Part shown: in pieces, positions 35,394-44,256 of the stretch | Numbering within the stretch: position 1 is the stretch's first letter | Layout of the letters: every line of letters begins with the position of its first letter | NCBI GenBank assembly: GCA_029237695.1 | Contig: CM055268.1 | Location: forward strand, 50,987,131 to 51,051,130 | Direction: 5' to 3' | Source: Conchocele bisecta | Lineage: Eukaryota > Mollusca > Bivalvia > Lucinida > Thyasiridae | DNA length: 64,000 bases | Position numbers and translations under genes: made by a program | The notes under the pieces: model-generated | Databases searched by the model: none | What the model was told of the DNA's origin: nothing | Seen by the model: the letters and a program-made list of their open reading frames with translations, nothing else

Positions 35394-35882
35394 TTGGAGA
35401 AAATAATTTTGAAAAGAGGGAGTCAAAATGATATCGTAGTCCCAATTATATTGGAAATTGAACAGAAAAAAACAATACCAATTATACCAATATTATTAGA
35501 GAAAATGGATAATAAAATACAATTGGAATTGGAAGTTTTTAATGGTTGTGTTGAAGAAGTTTACGAAGAATACGGGGGTTATAGTCCTATATATAAATTC
35601 TATAAAATGAAAACACTAGGCGATATCGAATACATGAAATATCAGCGTAATTTATTACGCTACGATAAAAACGTTGCATTTACAATATTATACCGGCAAT
35701 TATGCGAACTATACAAGAGGCAAATACAAACATTAAGATGGATAATGCGTATCGGATATGAAACTAAGGTGTATTATATAAAATTGTTAAAACCCAACGA
35801 TTCGTTTACGAATATACATTTCTATGATATCGCTTATAAAGATATTGAAAAATTATTATTGAACAAGCACAACAAAAAATAA
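35394..35882 (+). CDS. Element protein of unknown function (left-end gene)
   Basis: Open frame of up to 162 codons; the first ATG in frame is at 35506, giving 125 residues, while the longer form needs a TTG start or an upstream exon. The protein is rich in lysine, tyrosine and isoleucine, with amphipathic segments (YKFYKMKTLGDIEYMKYQRN; LCELYKRQIQTLRWIMRI) and no recognised domain. AT-rich codon use differs from the GC-richer capsid/integrase block, so it may have been acquired separately or be evolving differently. It is the leftmost gene, reading inward, followed by 0.77 kb of noncoding sequence. Confidence 0.45.
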   Translation: MEKIILKRGSQNDIVVPIILEIEQKKTIPIIPILLEKMDNKIQLELEVFNGCVEEVYEEYGGYSPIYKFYKMKTLGDIEYMKYQRNLLRYDKNVAFTILYRQLCELYKRQIQTLRWIMRIGYETKVYYIKLLKPNDSFTNIHFYDIAYKDIEKLLLNKHNKK

Positions 35883-36653
35883 CAAAAGCCTCCACTCGTG
35901 CACACACCCCCAGCGACTGGGTAGATTTCTTAGCCGGCACCCAGTCACTGGGGTGTTGGGTCCTTTCTTAAGCCCACGCATATGTTGGCTCACAGTCTAG
36001 TTTTACGGGTCGCCTTTAACCCCATTGCCAGTTCCTCTCCGAAACAAAATGAGGCGAGCCTATGTGTGAATTTGGTTTCCGAAATTGCAAGCTCTTAGGC
36101 AGAAATCTTTTAGGCCGGCACCTTTGAGTTATGCAATTCCATCACCAAATTCACACATATTTATAGACTGCTACCATTAAACAGACGAGACGGACGTCAT
36201 ACCGGATCAACAACATGGCACACACGAGATGAGACCAATTGTTGAAAGGTCAACAAACGTATATATCAGTTTCCTATACAACATAAAAATGGTGTGCAAA
36301 TTATAATTATTTATTAATACCTATTGGCGAAAGAAAACATGGGATGGTTCGTTATTTTGTTAATTTTATAATTAATTTTGTAAATTTATTTAATAATTTA
36401 AAGCTGAACACCCCCCTATTATTACATAATAATTAATATAAGAAAAAAAAACATAAACAAAAACTATTTCCACCAACAAAATTAGGTTTTCCGGCGCGAG
36501 TTCGAGCCTCAGCGGGACCTAAAACTTTTCTTTTTGTTTTTAATTATTATGTTTACTGATTTAAATTGTTTACTGCACCAATATAATTAATTTTATAATT
36601 TTAAGAATTTTTTTATTTATGTTTTTTTTTTTTTTATTACTGATTTAAATTGT
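35883..36653. other. Noncoding spacer with hairpin and short duplications
   Basis: Contains an inverted repeat CCCCCAGCGACTGGGT / ACCCAGTCACTGGGG (35909-35953) and a repeated AGCCGGCACC-type phrase (about 35930 and 36115). A tRNA-3'-end-like GCGAGTTCGAGCCTC lies near 36497. A direct duplication of TGATTTAAATTGTTTACTGC spans about 36557-36660. No ORF above 60 codons. Confidence 0.6.
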
Positions 36654-37312
36654 TTACTGCACCAATATAATTAATTTTATATTGGTGCTGTAACATTTCC
36701 TCCGAAGTTTTACCCTAAATTTATCCCAATCAGTACACTCAATTTTGGGCATGGTGGCGCGCGCTTTGATTCTAATATCATTTTTTAATTGTTCATATCT
36801 CCCCATTTCTTCCACCACGGATTCAAACTCTAAATTTGATATTTTCTTATCGGCCAACGCTTTGGACACTATAACGTCGATGCTATTTTTCTTAGACCTA
36901 GCGAGAACGGATATTCTATCATGTTTTCTACTTTTTTTCTCGAGTTTTCCACCCGCCGCCCTAATTACCATACAAAGTATTCCAGATAAAACGGTAATTC
37001 CACTCAAAACCCCTGCAAGTGGAACCGTTACAATTGTAGATAGCGTTGCAGCAGTCCCGCACCACTCATTACAGATAAACTTGCCAGAACCGTACTAGAT
37101 GCTTCAGCTATATTCGCTGCGCGCTTATATTTTTTAGCGTTTCTTTTTCTATTTGTACATTCTCTAACTAAAATATCCTGCATAACGACGATATTATCCA
37201 ACCTAAAACTTCTTTCGTGAATTGGATACAGTGTTGATGGAGTGGTATTGAGAATTGGATACAGTGTTGATGGAGTGGTATTGAGAATTGGATACAGTGT
37301 TGATTCGTTCAT
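36654..37312 (-). pseudogene. Conserved membrane/helical element protein, frameshifted
   Basis: Two minus-strand frames form one gene. The upstream part (37312-37028) starts at ATG 37312 with three copies of an 11-residue repeat (STLYPILNTTP), then a basic helical region (ECTNRKRNAKKYKRA) and the start of an Ala/Ser-rich hydrophobic stretch. The downstream part (37007-36654) continues the hydrophobic segment (SGITVLSGILCMVI), then GKLEKKSRKHDRISVLARSK and a charged helical tail. Joining them needs a one-base shift near 37030-37045. I recognise the KKSRKHD/SKALADKKIS region as an uncharacterised family common in cnidarian and mollusc genomes and linked with this kind of element. Function unknown; likely membrane-associated. 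Confidence 0.65.
37218..37302. repeat. 33-bp in-gene tandem repeat
   Basis: GAATTGGATACAGTGTTGAT plus GGAGTGGTATTGA, 2.6 copies, encoding the 11-residue repeat of the minus-strand gene. Confidence 0.9.
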
Positions 37313-37333
37313 GATTTTCAATATATTAGTATT

Positions 37334-37672
37334 TTACAAATTAAGTTCAATTAACAATGTAACAATAGTGGAAGAATACGCGGGATCAGCGATTTTCGTA
37401 ACAAAGTTAATAACACTACCTTCGGAAAGTATAATTGAATCGTCACTGGCGAACAAAATAACCGACGAAATATCTCCAGAGAGTTTATTGACTCCAATTG
37501 CCCGTTCTTCACCATCCACTACAAGATTTACGATGACCGCGCCCACAGGTTTACCATTAGCATTAACCGAGCAGACAGCCATTCGGAGAAGCGTACCTGG
37601 AGATGTCATGGTGTATCCCCCATATTTATTGGTCGCTTTGGAACCGAACGAATATTCATAGAGCCCCCTCAT
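37334..37672 (-). CDS. Small beta-rich element protein
   Basis: 112 codons, open throughout. Sequence such as GKPVGAVIVNLVVDGEERAI and SSVILFASDDSIILSEGSVI alternates hydrophobic residues as in beta strands, with glycine turns; no signal peptide or membrane helix. It overlaps the 3' end of the coiled-coil gene by 17 bp (37656-37672), arguing for compact co-directional packing. No family recognised; a small structural or fibre-tip protein is a guess from the neighbouring repeat coiled-coil gene. Confidence 0.55.
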   Translation of the reverse strand: MRGLYEYSFGSKATNKYGGYTMTSPGTLLRMAVCSVNANGKPVGAVIVNLVVDGEERAIGVNKLSGDISSVILFASDDSIILSEGSVINFVTKIADPAYSSTIVTLLIELNL

Positions 37673-38777
37673 TCAGGGGGCCCTGCTTTTCGGCCCAAAC
37701 TGTGAGGACACGTTTTTGCGTTTTCATTGTTTTCAACAATCCGACAAGCGCCCCGATAGAGTTATGGGCCTCAGCACGAATCATTTCAGAGGTATCCTCA
37801 AGCGCTTTGTTCGTGGCTCTACGAACACGTTTCAGTTTATCGGAAACTTCGGTTATTTTTTCATCTAGTTCAGTAAGTGCTGCTTCTCTGTTGACAGAGT
37901 CTTCTGAGCGCAATACCCTATACGCCTCCGTAAGGGCCGCCTGGTGGTCTTCTCGGACTTTCTCAACCCCCAACCGGGCCTCTTCCCGAAATTCTGTTAT
38001 TTTTCCATCTAGTTCAGTAAGTGCTGCTTCTCTGTTGAGAGAGTCTTCTGAGCGAAACACCCTATAAGCCTCCATAAGGGCCGCTTGGTGGTCTTCTTGG
38101 AGTCCCTCAACCCCCAAACGGGTCTCTTTTTGAAATTCTGTTATTTTTTCACCTAGTTCAGTAAGTGCTGCTTCTCTGTTGAGAGAGTCCTCTGAGCGCA
38201 ACACCCTATACGCCTCTGTAAGGGCCGCCTGGTGGTCTTCTCAGACTTTCTCAATACCCGTTCGGGCCTCTTTTTGAAATTTGGTTATTTTTCCTCCTAG
38301 TTCAGTAAGTGCTGCTTCTCTGTTGAGAGAGTCCTCTGAGCGCAACACCCCATACGCCTCTGTAAGGGCCGCCTGGTGGTCTTCTCGGGCTTTCTCAATA
38401 CCCGTTCGGGCCTCTTTTCGAAATTTGGTTATTTTTCCTCCTAGTTCAATAATTGATGCTTGACCCTCTGAGAGCAACACCCCATAAGCCTCCTGGTCTA
38501 TCGCAATAGCCGTTCGGACTCCCTCAATTTTTCCCCGGGCCTCTTCCCCAACTTGTGCAGTCGCCGTCAGCACGTCTACTCTAAGCTGTGCTATACTCCT
38601 GTTAATCCCTTTTGTGGCCGCCGATATAGTTTTATTGATCAGGGCCTTGGTTTTTCCGGTAGTTAAAAAGTCGCTCTCTGTCGGGATGAATCCCCCTTCT
38701 GCCGGTTCCAAATTCTTTGAATCTGTCACCCAATCCCGATTGGAATTGGAAGAACTACCTGGTCCGTATATACTCAT
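37656..38777 (-). pseudogene. Coiled-coil protein with 48-residue repeats, one stop
   Basis: The start is placed at ATG 38777 (MSIYGPGSSSNSNRD), just downstream of a palindromic upstream element. An N-terminal disordered region is followed by heptad-rich sequence and then four or five 144-bp tandem units (phase at 37943, 38087, 38231 and 38375), each encoding EDHQAALTEAYRVLRSEDSL, NREAALTEL, then GGKITEFQKEARTGIEK. The units are strongly alpha-helical and charged, as in elongated fibres. A TGA at about 38241-38243 interrupts one unit where the others have an Arg codon; otherwise the frame runs about 373 codons. The repeat number is likely polymorphic. By position between capsid-like genes, a virion fibre or scaffold is conceivable, but this is inference. 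Confidence 0.7.
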
Positions 38778-38825
38778 AACAATTAATTTTAAGAAAATTA
38801 AATTATAATATTGGGGCACCTATAC

Positions 38826-39512
38826 TCAATTGGAAATTTCGAGAACGACCGAAATCGGGTAATAGTTATTCAACTTTCTCGCTTGATCATCGAGAATAGA
38901 GACCGTAAATTCGTGGATGTGTCCCGTTTCCAAAACTTTCATCTCGGGGTGTAGGAAGTCTAAGGTCACCGTCTCCCCAAAGAAACAGTCGCTGGCTTGC
39001 ACGGTTTTCAGTAATGTGCTGGGAGATCCGTCTACCATGTTGTACGATGTGTTCACCCGATCCAGGTGTACCCTGAGATTTTTCGTGAAGGTGAAGTCCA
39101 CCGGTTTATCACCGACGTACTCACCCGAGACAAACACTCCTTTATTTGCGGAGTGTGTCTCTCTAAAACCGAGTTGTCTACCCAACCCCGGGGAAATCAC
39201 TACCTTACTATCAGGGCCGATGGTCATTGTTGGAAGTCCGGTAGCCTTCGATACTGTGAGGTTGACTCTACCGCCAAGCTCTGAGGTGACAAAATCTTTG
39301 AGCTGTATAAAACTCCACAGTCTGGGAGGCAGCTTTACACCTACTTGTCGTTCATCCTTCACATAGTAAAATCCTTCACTCTTCCCCACATTCCGCCACC
39401 CAACCGTGAAGGTGATTGATCTGAGACCGACCCGGCGTTTTCCGCAGCAGTTGTCGATTGACTTTTGAAGTTGACAACTCTCTTTTTGAACATTAGTGAT
39501 AGTAGCAAACAT
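38826..39512 (-). CDS. Candidate minor capsid (penton-like) protein
   Basis: Open for 228 codons from ATG 39512 (MFATITNVQKES); a longer frame to 39542 exists. The sequence is beta-rich, with a segment GVKLPPRLWSFIQLKDFVTS, then KVVISPGLGRQLGF and a C-terminal FTVSILDDQARKLNNYYPIS. I recognise this layout (LPPG/W-F..L...L near the N terminus, a conserved LGF, and a C-terminal strand pair with ILD.....L) from uncharacterised proteins linked to integrase/ATPase elements of cnidarians and molluscs. A jelly-roll minor capsid role is inferred from fold style and context, not shown. It is one of the few undamaged genes here. It diverges from 39707 across a 195-bp spacer. Confidence 0.6.
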   Translation of the reverse strand: MFATITNVQKESCQLQKSIDNCCGKRRVGLRSITFTVGWRNVGKSEGFYYVKDERQVGVKLPPRLWSFIQLKDFVTSELGGRVNLTVSKATGLPTMTIGPDSKVVISPGLGRQLGFRETHSANKGVFVSGEYVGDKPVDFTFTKNLRVHLDRVNTSYNMVDGSPSTLLKTVQASDCFFGETVTLDFLHPEMKVLETGHIHEFTVSILDDQARKLNNYYPISVVLEISN

Positions 39513-39706
39513 AATAATATCTTTCAATGAATACCAAAGCATTTAGCTTCAATTCTAATGCAAAGTACGCGGTCGGAGGTAAATACACACAAAAAGACGT
39601 TGTGAACCCCCTTGTACACCCAACTGTAACGGTTAGACCGGACAGTGGCTTTACCACCAACTTTCCCGACATCTTTGAATAATATAGGCTGTCCAAGATT
39701 ACAACA
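39513..39706. promoter_or_regulatory. Divergent intergenic region
   Basis: 195 bp between the start of the minus-strand penton-like gene and the plus-strand 405-aa gene, so it should hold promoters for both. ORFs crossing it on the minus strand are shadows. No clear TATA box was identified. Confidence 0.4.
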
Positions 39707-40924
39707 ATGGAGGCCGTAAACGGGTGGAAAGCAACACCGATGCAGTTTTGGCAGAACCAAATAAATTTCGCTGTATGGTGCGCAACAGCCGGGTGTGGAG
39801 TTTCACATAAAGACCATCTGACATCCAAGAAAGTCATGCTCCGAATTGTCTACAACTTTCATGCGTATTATACTATTAGGAGGATTCTCAAAGAACTTGG
39901 TATTTCACTACCTCAAGACGACGCCTGGGATTCCATTTCCAACGCATACGACAGTATGGCGTTTGAAAGACTGTGTAACGAATTTAACGTTTCAAAAGAC
40001 GCGGACTGGAGACAGAAAGCATTTCCTACCAGCACCGGCCTCGGGGACGTTCTCATTCGGGGCCAGTCCGGGAATTGGACGCAGACTGATTTTAGACACG
40101 ATCACTCCGGCGACCACATTGTCAGTCGGAACGCCGGGAATTTTGATCCCGCGATGATGACCTTCGGGCCGGAAGTGTCTGGAGGTCGGCACTGCGGCGT
40201 CTCATCCTGCATTTGGTTACCTCCGAAATGGGCTCACGTCGATTACATACAGCAGGCTGCTGAGGTTCAGGACATGTGGGGTACATTTATGTTAGATAAG
40301 GGTCTAGGGTTCACGCAGGCTGGGGTTACTTGCCTCAACGACTCCATTCGCACGTATGTCTGGGCCATCCTCGGCGCACAGAAGCAAACTCGCAGTTCAA
40401 TACTGGGCACGGGAATGGCGTTTGATGCACAAAAACAATTCTTGGCACTTGTAGAGGACGCCATCTCAGCTAAGGTGGACCTGGAGAAGGCGATCCAGAA
40501 TTATCAAGACGTTTTGCAGAATGCCAGCACCCCAGTAGACTACGTATTTGGAACAGGTCTTTATATGGCGCCGAGCAATATGATACTACGAGACGACCCG
40601 GTTGACGGTTACAATAATCAGATCGTAATCGCCACCGTCAATCAAAAAATCGGCCACAACGGGAACGTGAACGTGGATATCATCAAACCCCCCACCAAGC
40701 CGGTCATAAAAAACCCAATTCAATCGCGATTGGATGCGCCTCACTCAACACAATCGGGATCGAAGTTGAACCCAGCACCCCCAATTCACGAATTGAGTCC
40801 CAAGTCAATCGTCAACAGTGTTGAGGAAACACCAATCGAGATTGGAAGCACAACACACGAGGAGGGGAAATTAGGGCTCGTCGTCGCCCTCGTGGCGATA
40901 AGACTACTAGCGTTTTGGTTTTAG
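39707..40924 (+). CDS. Conserved element protein, 405 residues, probable structural protein
   Basis: Open from ATG 39707. The N-terminal ~320 residues form a globular region with a conserved-looking block (LNDSIRTYVWAILGAQKQTR, residues ~211-230, then SSILGTGMAFDAQKQFLA) and FGTGLYMAPSNMIL near residue 285. Residues ~330-390 are a disordered Pro/Asn/Ser linker carrying several copies of the element's CAATCGxGATTGG motif, and the protein ends in a hydrophobic segment (LGLVVALVAIRLLAFWF), a likely C-terminal membrane anchor. The family is familiar as an uncharacterised protein in cnidarian and mollusc elements, next to the MCP/ATPase genes. Function unknown; a virion or membrane-associated structural role fits. 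The last ~110 bp overlap the opposing gene that ends at 40812. Confidence 0.7.
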   Translation: MEAVNGWKATPMQFWQNQINFAVWCATAGCGVSHKDHLTSKKVMLRIVYNFHAYYTIRRILKELGISLPQDDAWDSISNAYDSMAFERLCNEFNVSKDADWRQKAFPTSTGLGDVLIRGQSGNWTQTDFRHDHSGDHIVSRNAGNFDPAMMTFGPEVSGGRHCGVSSCIWLPPKWAHVDYIQQAAEVQDMWGTFMLDKGLGFTQAGVTCLNDSIRTYVWAILGAQKQTRSSILGTGMAFDAQKQFLALVEDAISAKVDLEKAIQNYQDVLQNASTPVDYVFGTGLYMAPSNMILRDDPVDGYNNQIVIATVNQKIGHNGNVNVDIIKPPTKPVIKNPIQSRLDAPHSTQSGSKLNPAPPIHELSPKSIVNSVEETPIEIGSTTHEEGKLGLVVALVAIRLLAFWF

Positions 40925-42204
40925 AAACTCTGGCGGAGAATAGTAGGAGACCGGCGATCGCCACGATTAAAGCCCAAGTATTTTTGGTGAGCCATCCGAC
41001 CGTTTTTGATAATATAGATAACAAGTAGAAAACGATACTTCCGATCAGTCCGGGTAGTGCGGCAGGCACCTTTTCGGCTAATTTAGCCGACTGGTGAGGG
41101 CTTTTAGTTTTTTTTTTACCCACTCCTTTGCTCCACCGGATGATGGCGCGGGTGGTGGCGCGGGTGCCACTCCACCAGTGAAAGATAGAACTATGGTCGA
41201 TATAGTCATGCCGATAGCAACGAGGATGCTTGCTATCATGACACCCTGCTCTCTGAACAGAGTGCGAAGACGCTCACCGAGTGTCGTGTCCTCGTGCAGA
41301 ACCCTCGAGATTGTTTCGCGGATCCGACTTATTTGGGTGCGGAGAGCCTCACGGTTAGTCGATGCAGCCTGCAAGCGAGCTTCTCTTTCGTCCCGCAAAG
41401 ACCGCAGTTGTTCGGTGATCCGCTCGGCAGATTCTCTATCGTCACCGGCTTCCTCCAGTTTTCTTTCTTCTAGCGCGATATGTTCATCCAGCGCCGAGAG
41501 TTTGGAGAGGTTAAGGACCAGTTCGCCCCGGACCGTTTGCAGAGCCTTATCGAATCCCCGGAGTTCGCGAAGAGGTAACGGTGGGTCATCGTTAGACAGG
41601 TTGAGTATTTCGTTTTCGCTGAACGTGGTGTGGTCTCCACCGTGTTAATAGCGTCGGTGGCCACTCGAGGGACCTCGCTGAGCTCGACCGTTTCTATCGC
41701 GGCGGCCGTCTTCGCCATCGTTTTGTCGGTAGACTGTAGGGCCTCTACAGCGCGGGCCGACATAATTGTTTTACCCCTCTTCCAATCTACGAATCCTAGT
41801 TCGTTCTTTATGATTTGGCCACCGCCCCGACTTCCGGCAATGGTGTTCAGCGATAGTGGTTTTCCGGTCATCATGTTAACTATTGAGATATTTGATGATT
41901 TTAGTCTCAACTTACCGTCCAGAGTCAATTCGAACTTGGAGTAGTCGCGACCGACAGAGGGGACTAGACCTTTTTCTGCCAAATTGTTGTAGTAGTCGTT
42001 TACAGCTCCCTCGAGTAATTCCCGACTTAGGCCAACGCTGCTGGTAGCGCCACCTATTTCCCCCCTCAACACTGTTGAACGTGATTGGATTGGAACTGGA
42101 GTCTCTATGAAGGATGTTTCGTTATCATCATCCATGTCATCATCATCGAGGTCATCATTTCGGACATCATCTCTGCCGAATTCGTCCATGTCAAAATCAT
42201 CCAT
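40812..42204 (-). pseudogene. Long coiled-coil and membrane protein, two frameshifts
   Basis: Three minus-strand frames make one gene. Frame 1 (42204 to ~41630): acidic N terminus (MDDFDMDEFGRDDVRNDDLD) and a globular region with FELTLDGKLRLKSS and GKPLSLNTIAGSRGGGQIIK. Frame 2 (~41625 to 41078): a long coiled coil (ELRGFDKALQTVRGELVLNL; RITEQLRSLRDEREARL; RIRETISRVLHEDTTLGERL) then a membrane segment (GVMIASILVAIGMTISTIVL) and a Pro-rich linker. Frame 3 (41123 to 40812): AALPGLIGSIVFYLLSILSK and NTWALIVAIAGLLLF, a second hydrophobic pair. The open frames meet near 41630 and 41090, so two small indels separate them. The order acidic head, coiled coil, two membrane regions suggests a virion membrane or tail-like protein; the family is uncharacterised to me. 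It is divergent from the capsid gene at 42270. Confidence 0.7.
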
Positions 42205-42269
42205 CTTTTAATTATTTATAATTATGTATTAAAGACAAAACCATACGAGTTTAATAGATTCACTAAATT
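42205..42269. promoter_or_regulatory. Divergent promoter region
   Basis: 65-bp AT-rich spacer (TTTTAATTATTTATAATTATG...) between divergent genes for the coiled-coil/membrane protein and the candidate major capsid protein. It contains TATAATTA-type boxes usable in either direction. Confidence 0.45.
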
Positions 42270-43549
42270 ATGTCTTCGAGTCAATACAGTCGCAAACTCA
42301 ATCCATACCGCAGACTGCGTGAGGCTTGAGACAGAGTGTCGTTATTACGAACAACCCATCGACGATCGACCAGAACCAGCATCTCTTAGTCCGCTTCCCC
42401 AACCTCGGAGCTAGCGACGTCATTGTGCCGGGTACTGTTCGCCTCGCTTTCACTATTTTGCTGACGTCGACGGACGTGGATCGAACCGTCGTTCAGAACC
42501 TGGGTCGCGCCATCGTCAAGAAGACCATAATAAAGATTTCTGGTAATGAGGTGATGTCGATCGACGACAGCGACGTCTACCATTCTTATCAGGACCTGTG
42601 GAAGACGGCGCAAGAGCGCGAAAACGCGGTCTATCAGGGTATTGACACCAGCAAAAATAAGAAAGTAACCAGACTTAGAATCGGTGCTGGTGAAAAGGCA
42701 GATAACAACACGAGTGACAACGCGATTGCGGCCGCTTACGGCAACCGCTTCTACATCCCGCTCGACTTTGAGTTGCTGGAGAGTCACATGCCCTACTATC
42801 AGAGTGCTTTGGCTGACCGCCTCGAATACGAACTAACGTTCAACGACTACGGCCGAGTTCTCATAGCCACCGACGTGGCATCGACGTATACGATTGATAA
42901 TGTTTCGTTGGAGTACGACATGGTCATGATGCCCGAACTCGCGCGATTAATCAGAACACAGTACGCTGGGCGCGTTGCCATACTTTACGACAGAGTTCTT
43001 CGACATCGCAAGATGACGAAAGACAAAAGCGACACATTGTGGAATATTAATGTCAACGTACCCGCCCGCTCGATGAAAGGTATACTGATGTTGTTCGAGG
43101 ATGCTCGGTTCGCGTTCGGAGACAGAAAAACCGAAAAATCCTATAACCCCAAAATCACAAAGGTCGAGGTGACAATCGAGGGAGTCCCCAATCAACTCTA
43201 CAGTGTGGGTCTTCGCGCACACCAGCAGTGGGACGAAGCCAGAAAGCAGTTTGCTTCCAGCTCTAAGCGCTCCCCGGAGGTTGCCGCGGTTGCCAAAGAC
43301 CTGCAGCTCTCGGCCGTCTCCCTAGCGGAGTTCCTGACTACCAAATACGCGCTATGGCTAGACATGCGAGCCAGCGACGACGACCAAATGCACGGTAGTG
43401 GACGCCAAGTTGAGAACGCTAGCGAGGGTGTGACGATCCAGATAACCAAAGAGGCGGATGGAAATGGTCCATTGAACGTGTACTTATATATAATTACAGA
43501 CGCACAACTCAACATCAAAGATTGCCGATACGTCTCAGCTTTATACTAA
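42270..43549 (+). pseudogene. Candidate major capsid protein (double jelly-roll type, inferred)
   Basis: Main frame 42323-43549, about 408 codons. Upstream, ATG 42270 opens a short frame (MSSSQYSRKLNPYRRLREA) that stops at 42325-42327, so the start and body are separated by small indels at about 42325-42345. Features: VRFPNLGASDVIVPGTVRLA, GRAIVKKTIIKISGNEVMSI, YGNRFYIPLDFELLESHMPY, NINVNVPARSMKGILMLFED, and a C-terminal QLNIKDCRYVSALY. Long beta-rich blocks with an IPLDFELL turn suit a hexon-like double jelly roll of usual PLV/adintovirus size. I recognise the family as uncharacterised proteins adjacent to packaging ATPases in cnidarian and mollusc elements. Capsid function is inferred from size, fold style and the neighbouring ATPase. 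Confidence 0.65.
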
Positions 43550-43550
43550 A

Positions 43551-44170
43551 GATTTAATACCTTCAAACAAATCCAATTTACCAATTGGTGATGCCCACTC
43601 TGCCATAATATGTGGGCAGACAGGATGTGGAAAAACGGTTTTCATCCTGGACTTGCTCGAGGGGTCCTACCGCAATGCCTTTCGTCACATTGTGATCCTG
43701 TGTCCCACTGTGCGGCACAATGAGACTTATCAGCGGCGCCAGTGGATATGGACCGACCCTGAGATATACGTCTTTGACCCCGGCGACAGACTTCACGATT
43801 GGCTGCGTGGCTAATACCAAAGATTTCAGGGTGAGCCCACCCTATACGTGATTGACGACTGCTCAGCCAAGGCGGCGATGACCAAAAAGAAGGACATGCT
43901 CTCCGAGCTCGCATTTTCTGGCCGCCATGCGAGGCAAAGCGTATGGATCTCCACTCAAAAGTACAACGCCGTCCTCAAGGATCTGCGTGAGCAAACGAAA
44001 TGGGTCGCCCTCTTTCACTGCAAGGACCGACTCATTCGATGACTGTCTTCGAGAGAACGACGTTATCCCAACGCGCGAGGAGCGCCTGGAGGTTCGACAG
44101 ATACTTTCGGAAACACGCCAAGCTTCTGCTAAAGACCGATCAACCAACTGCTTACGAAGTGATCAATTAA
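43551..44170 (+). pseudogene. FtsK/HerA-like DNA-packaging ATPase, broken
   Basis: Frame opens inside the end of the capsid gene (43549), with no ATG before the P-loop, so the start may overlap or be lost. Walker A GQTGCGKT is at 43614-43637, followed by a helix FILDLLEGSYRNAFRHIVIL. Walker B-like LYVIDDCS has its acidic pair at 43854-43859; then FSGRHARQSVWISTQKYNAV is a sensor-type strand. Size (~200 aa) and motifs match A32/FtsK-HerA genome-packaging ATPases of PLV/Polinton-type elements. Damage: an in-frame TAA at 43812-43814, a frameshift near 44030 (after HCKD) and another near 44110. The last part ends at 44170 in a third frame. Immediate adjacency to the capsid gene supports a packaging role. 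Confidence 0.8.
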
Positions 44171-44256
44171 TTAATTACAAAGTAATAAGCAATTGCTGAA
44201 CAATTAATTTTAAGAAAATTAGCAATTTTTGAACAAATGCTGAACAATGGTTAACA
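44171..44256 (+). promoter_or_regulatory. AT-rich spacer with shared palindromic element
   Basis: Holds a 23-nt sequence (44199-44221) identical to 38778-38800, containing the palindrome TAATTTTAAGAAAATTA. Repeated GAACAA phrases follow up to the next ATG. A promoter role is inferred. Confidence 0.5.

Noticed and set aside
36480..36530. tRNA gene near GCGAGTTCGAGCCTC
   Set aside because: Only a T-arm-like half is present; no D arm or acceptor partner upstream.
36745..41648. Plus-strand ORFs at 36745, 37242, 37603, 38281, 38917, 41094 and 41630
   Set aside because: They lie antisense to better supported minus-strand element genes and are Ser/Arg/Leu-rich shadows without domains.
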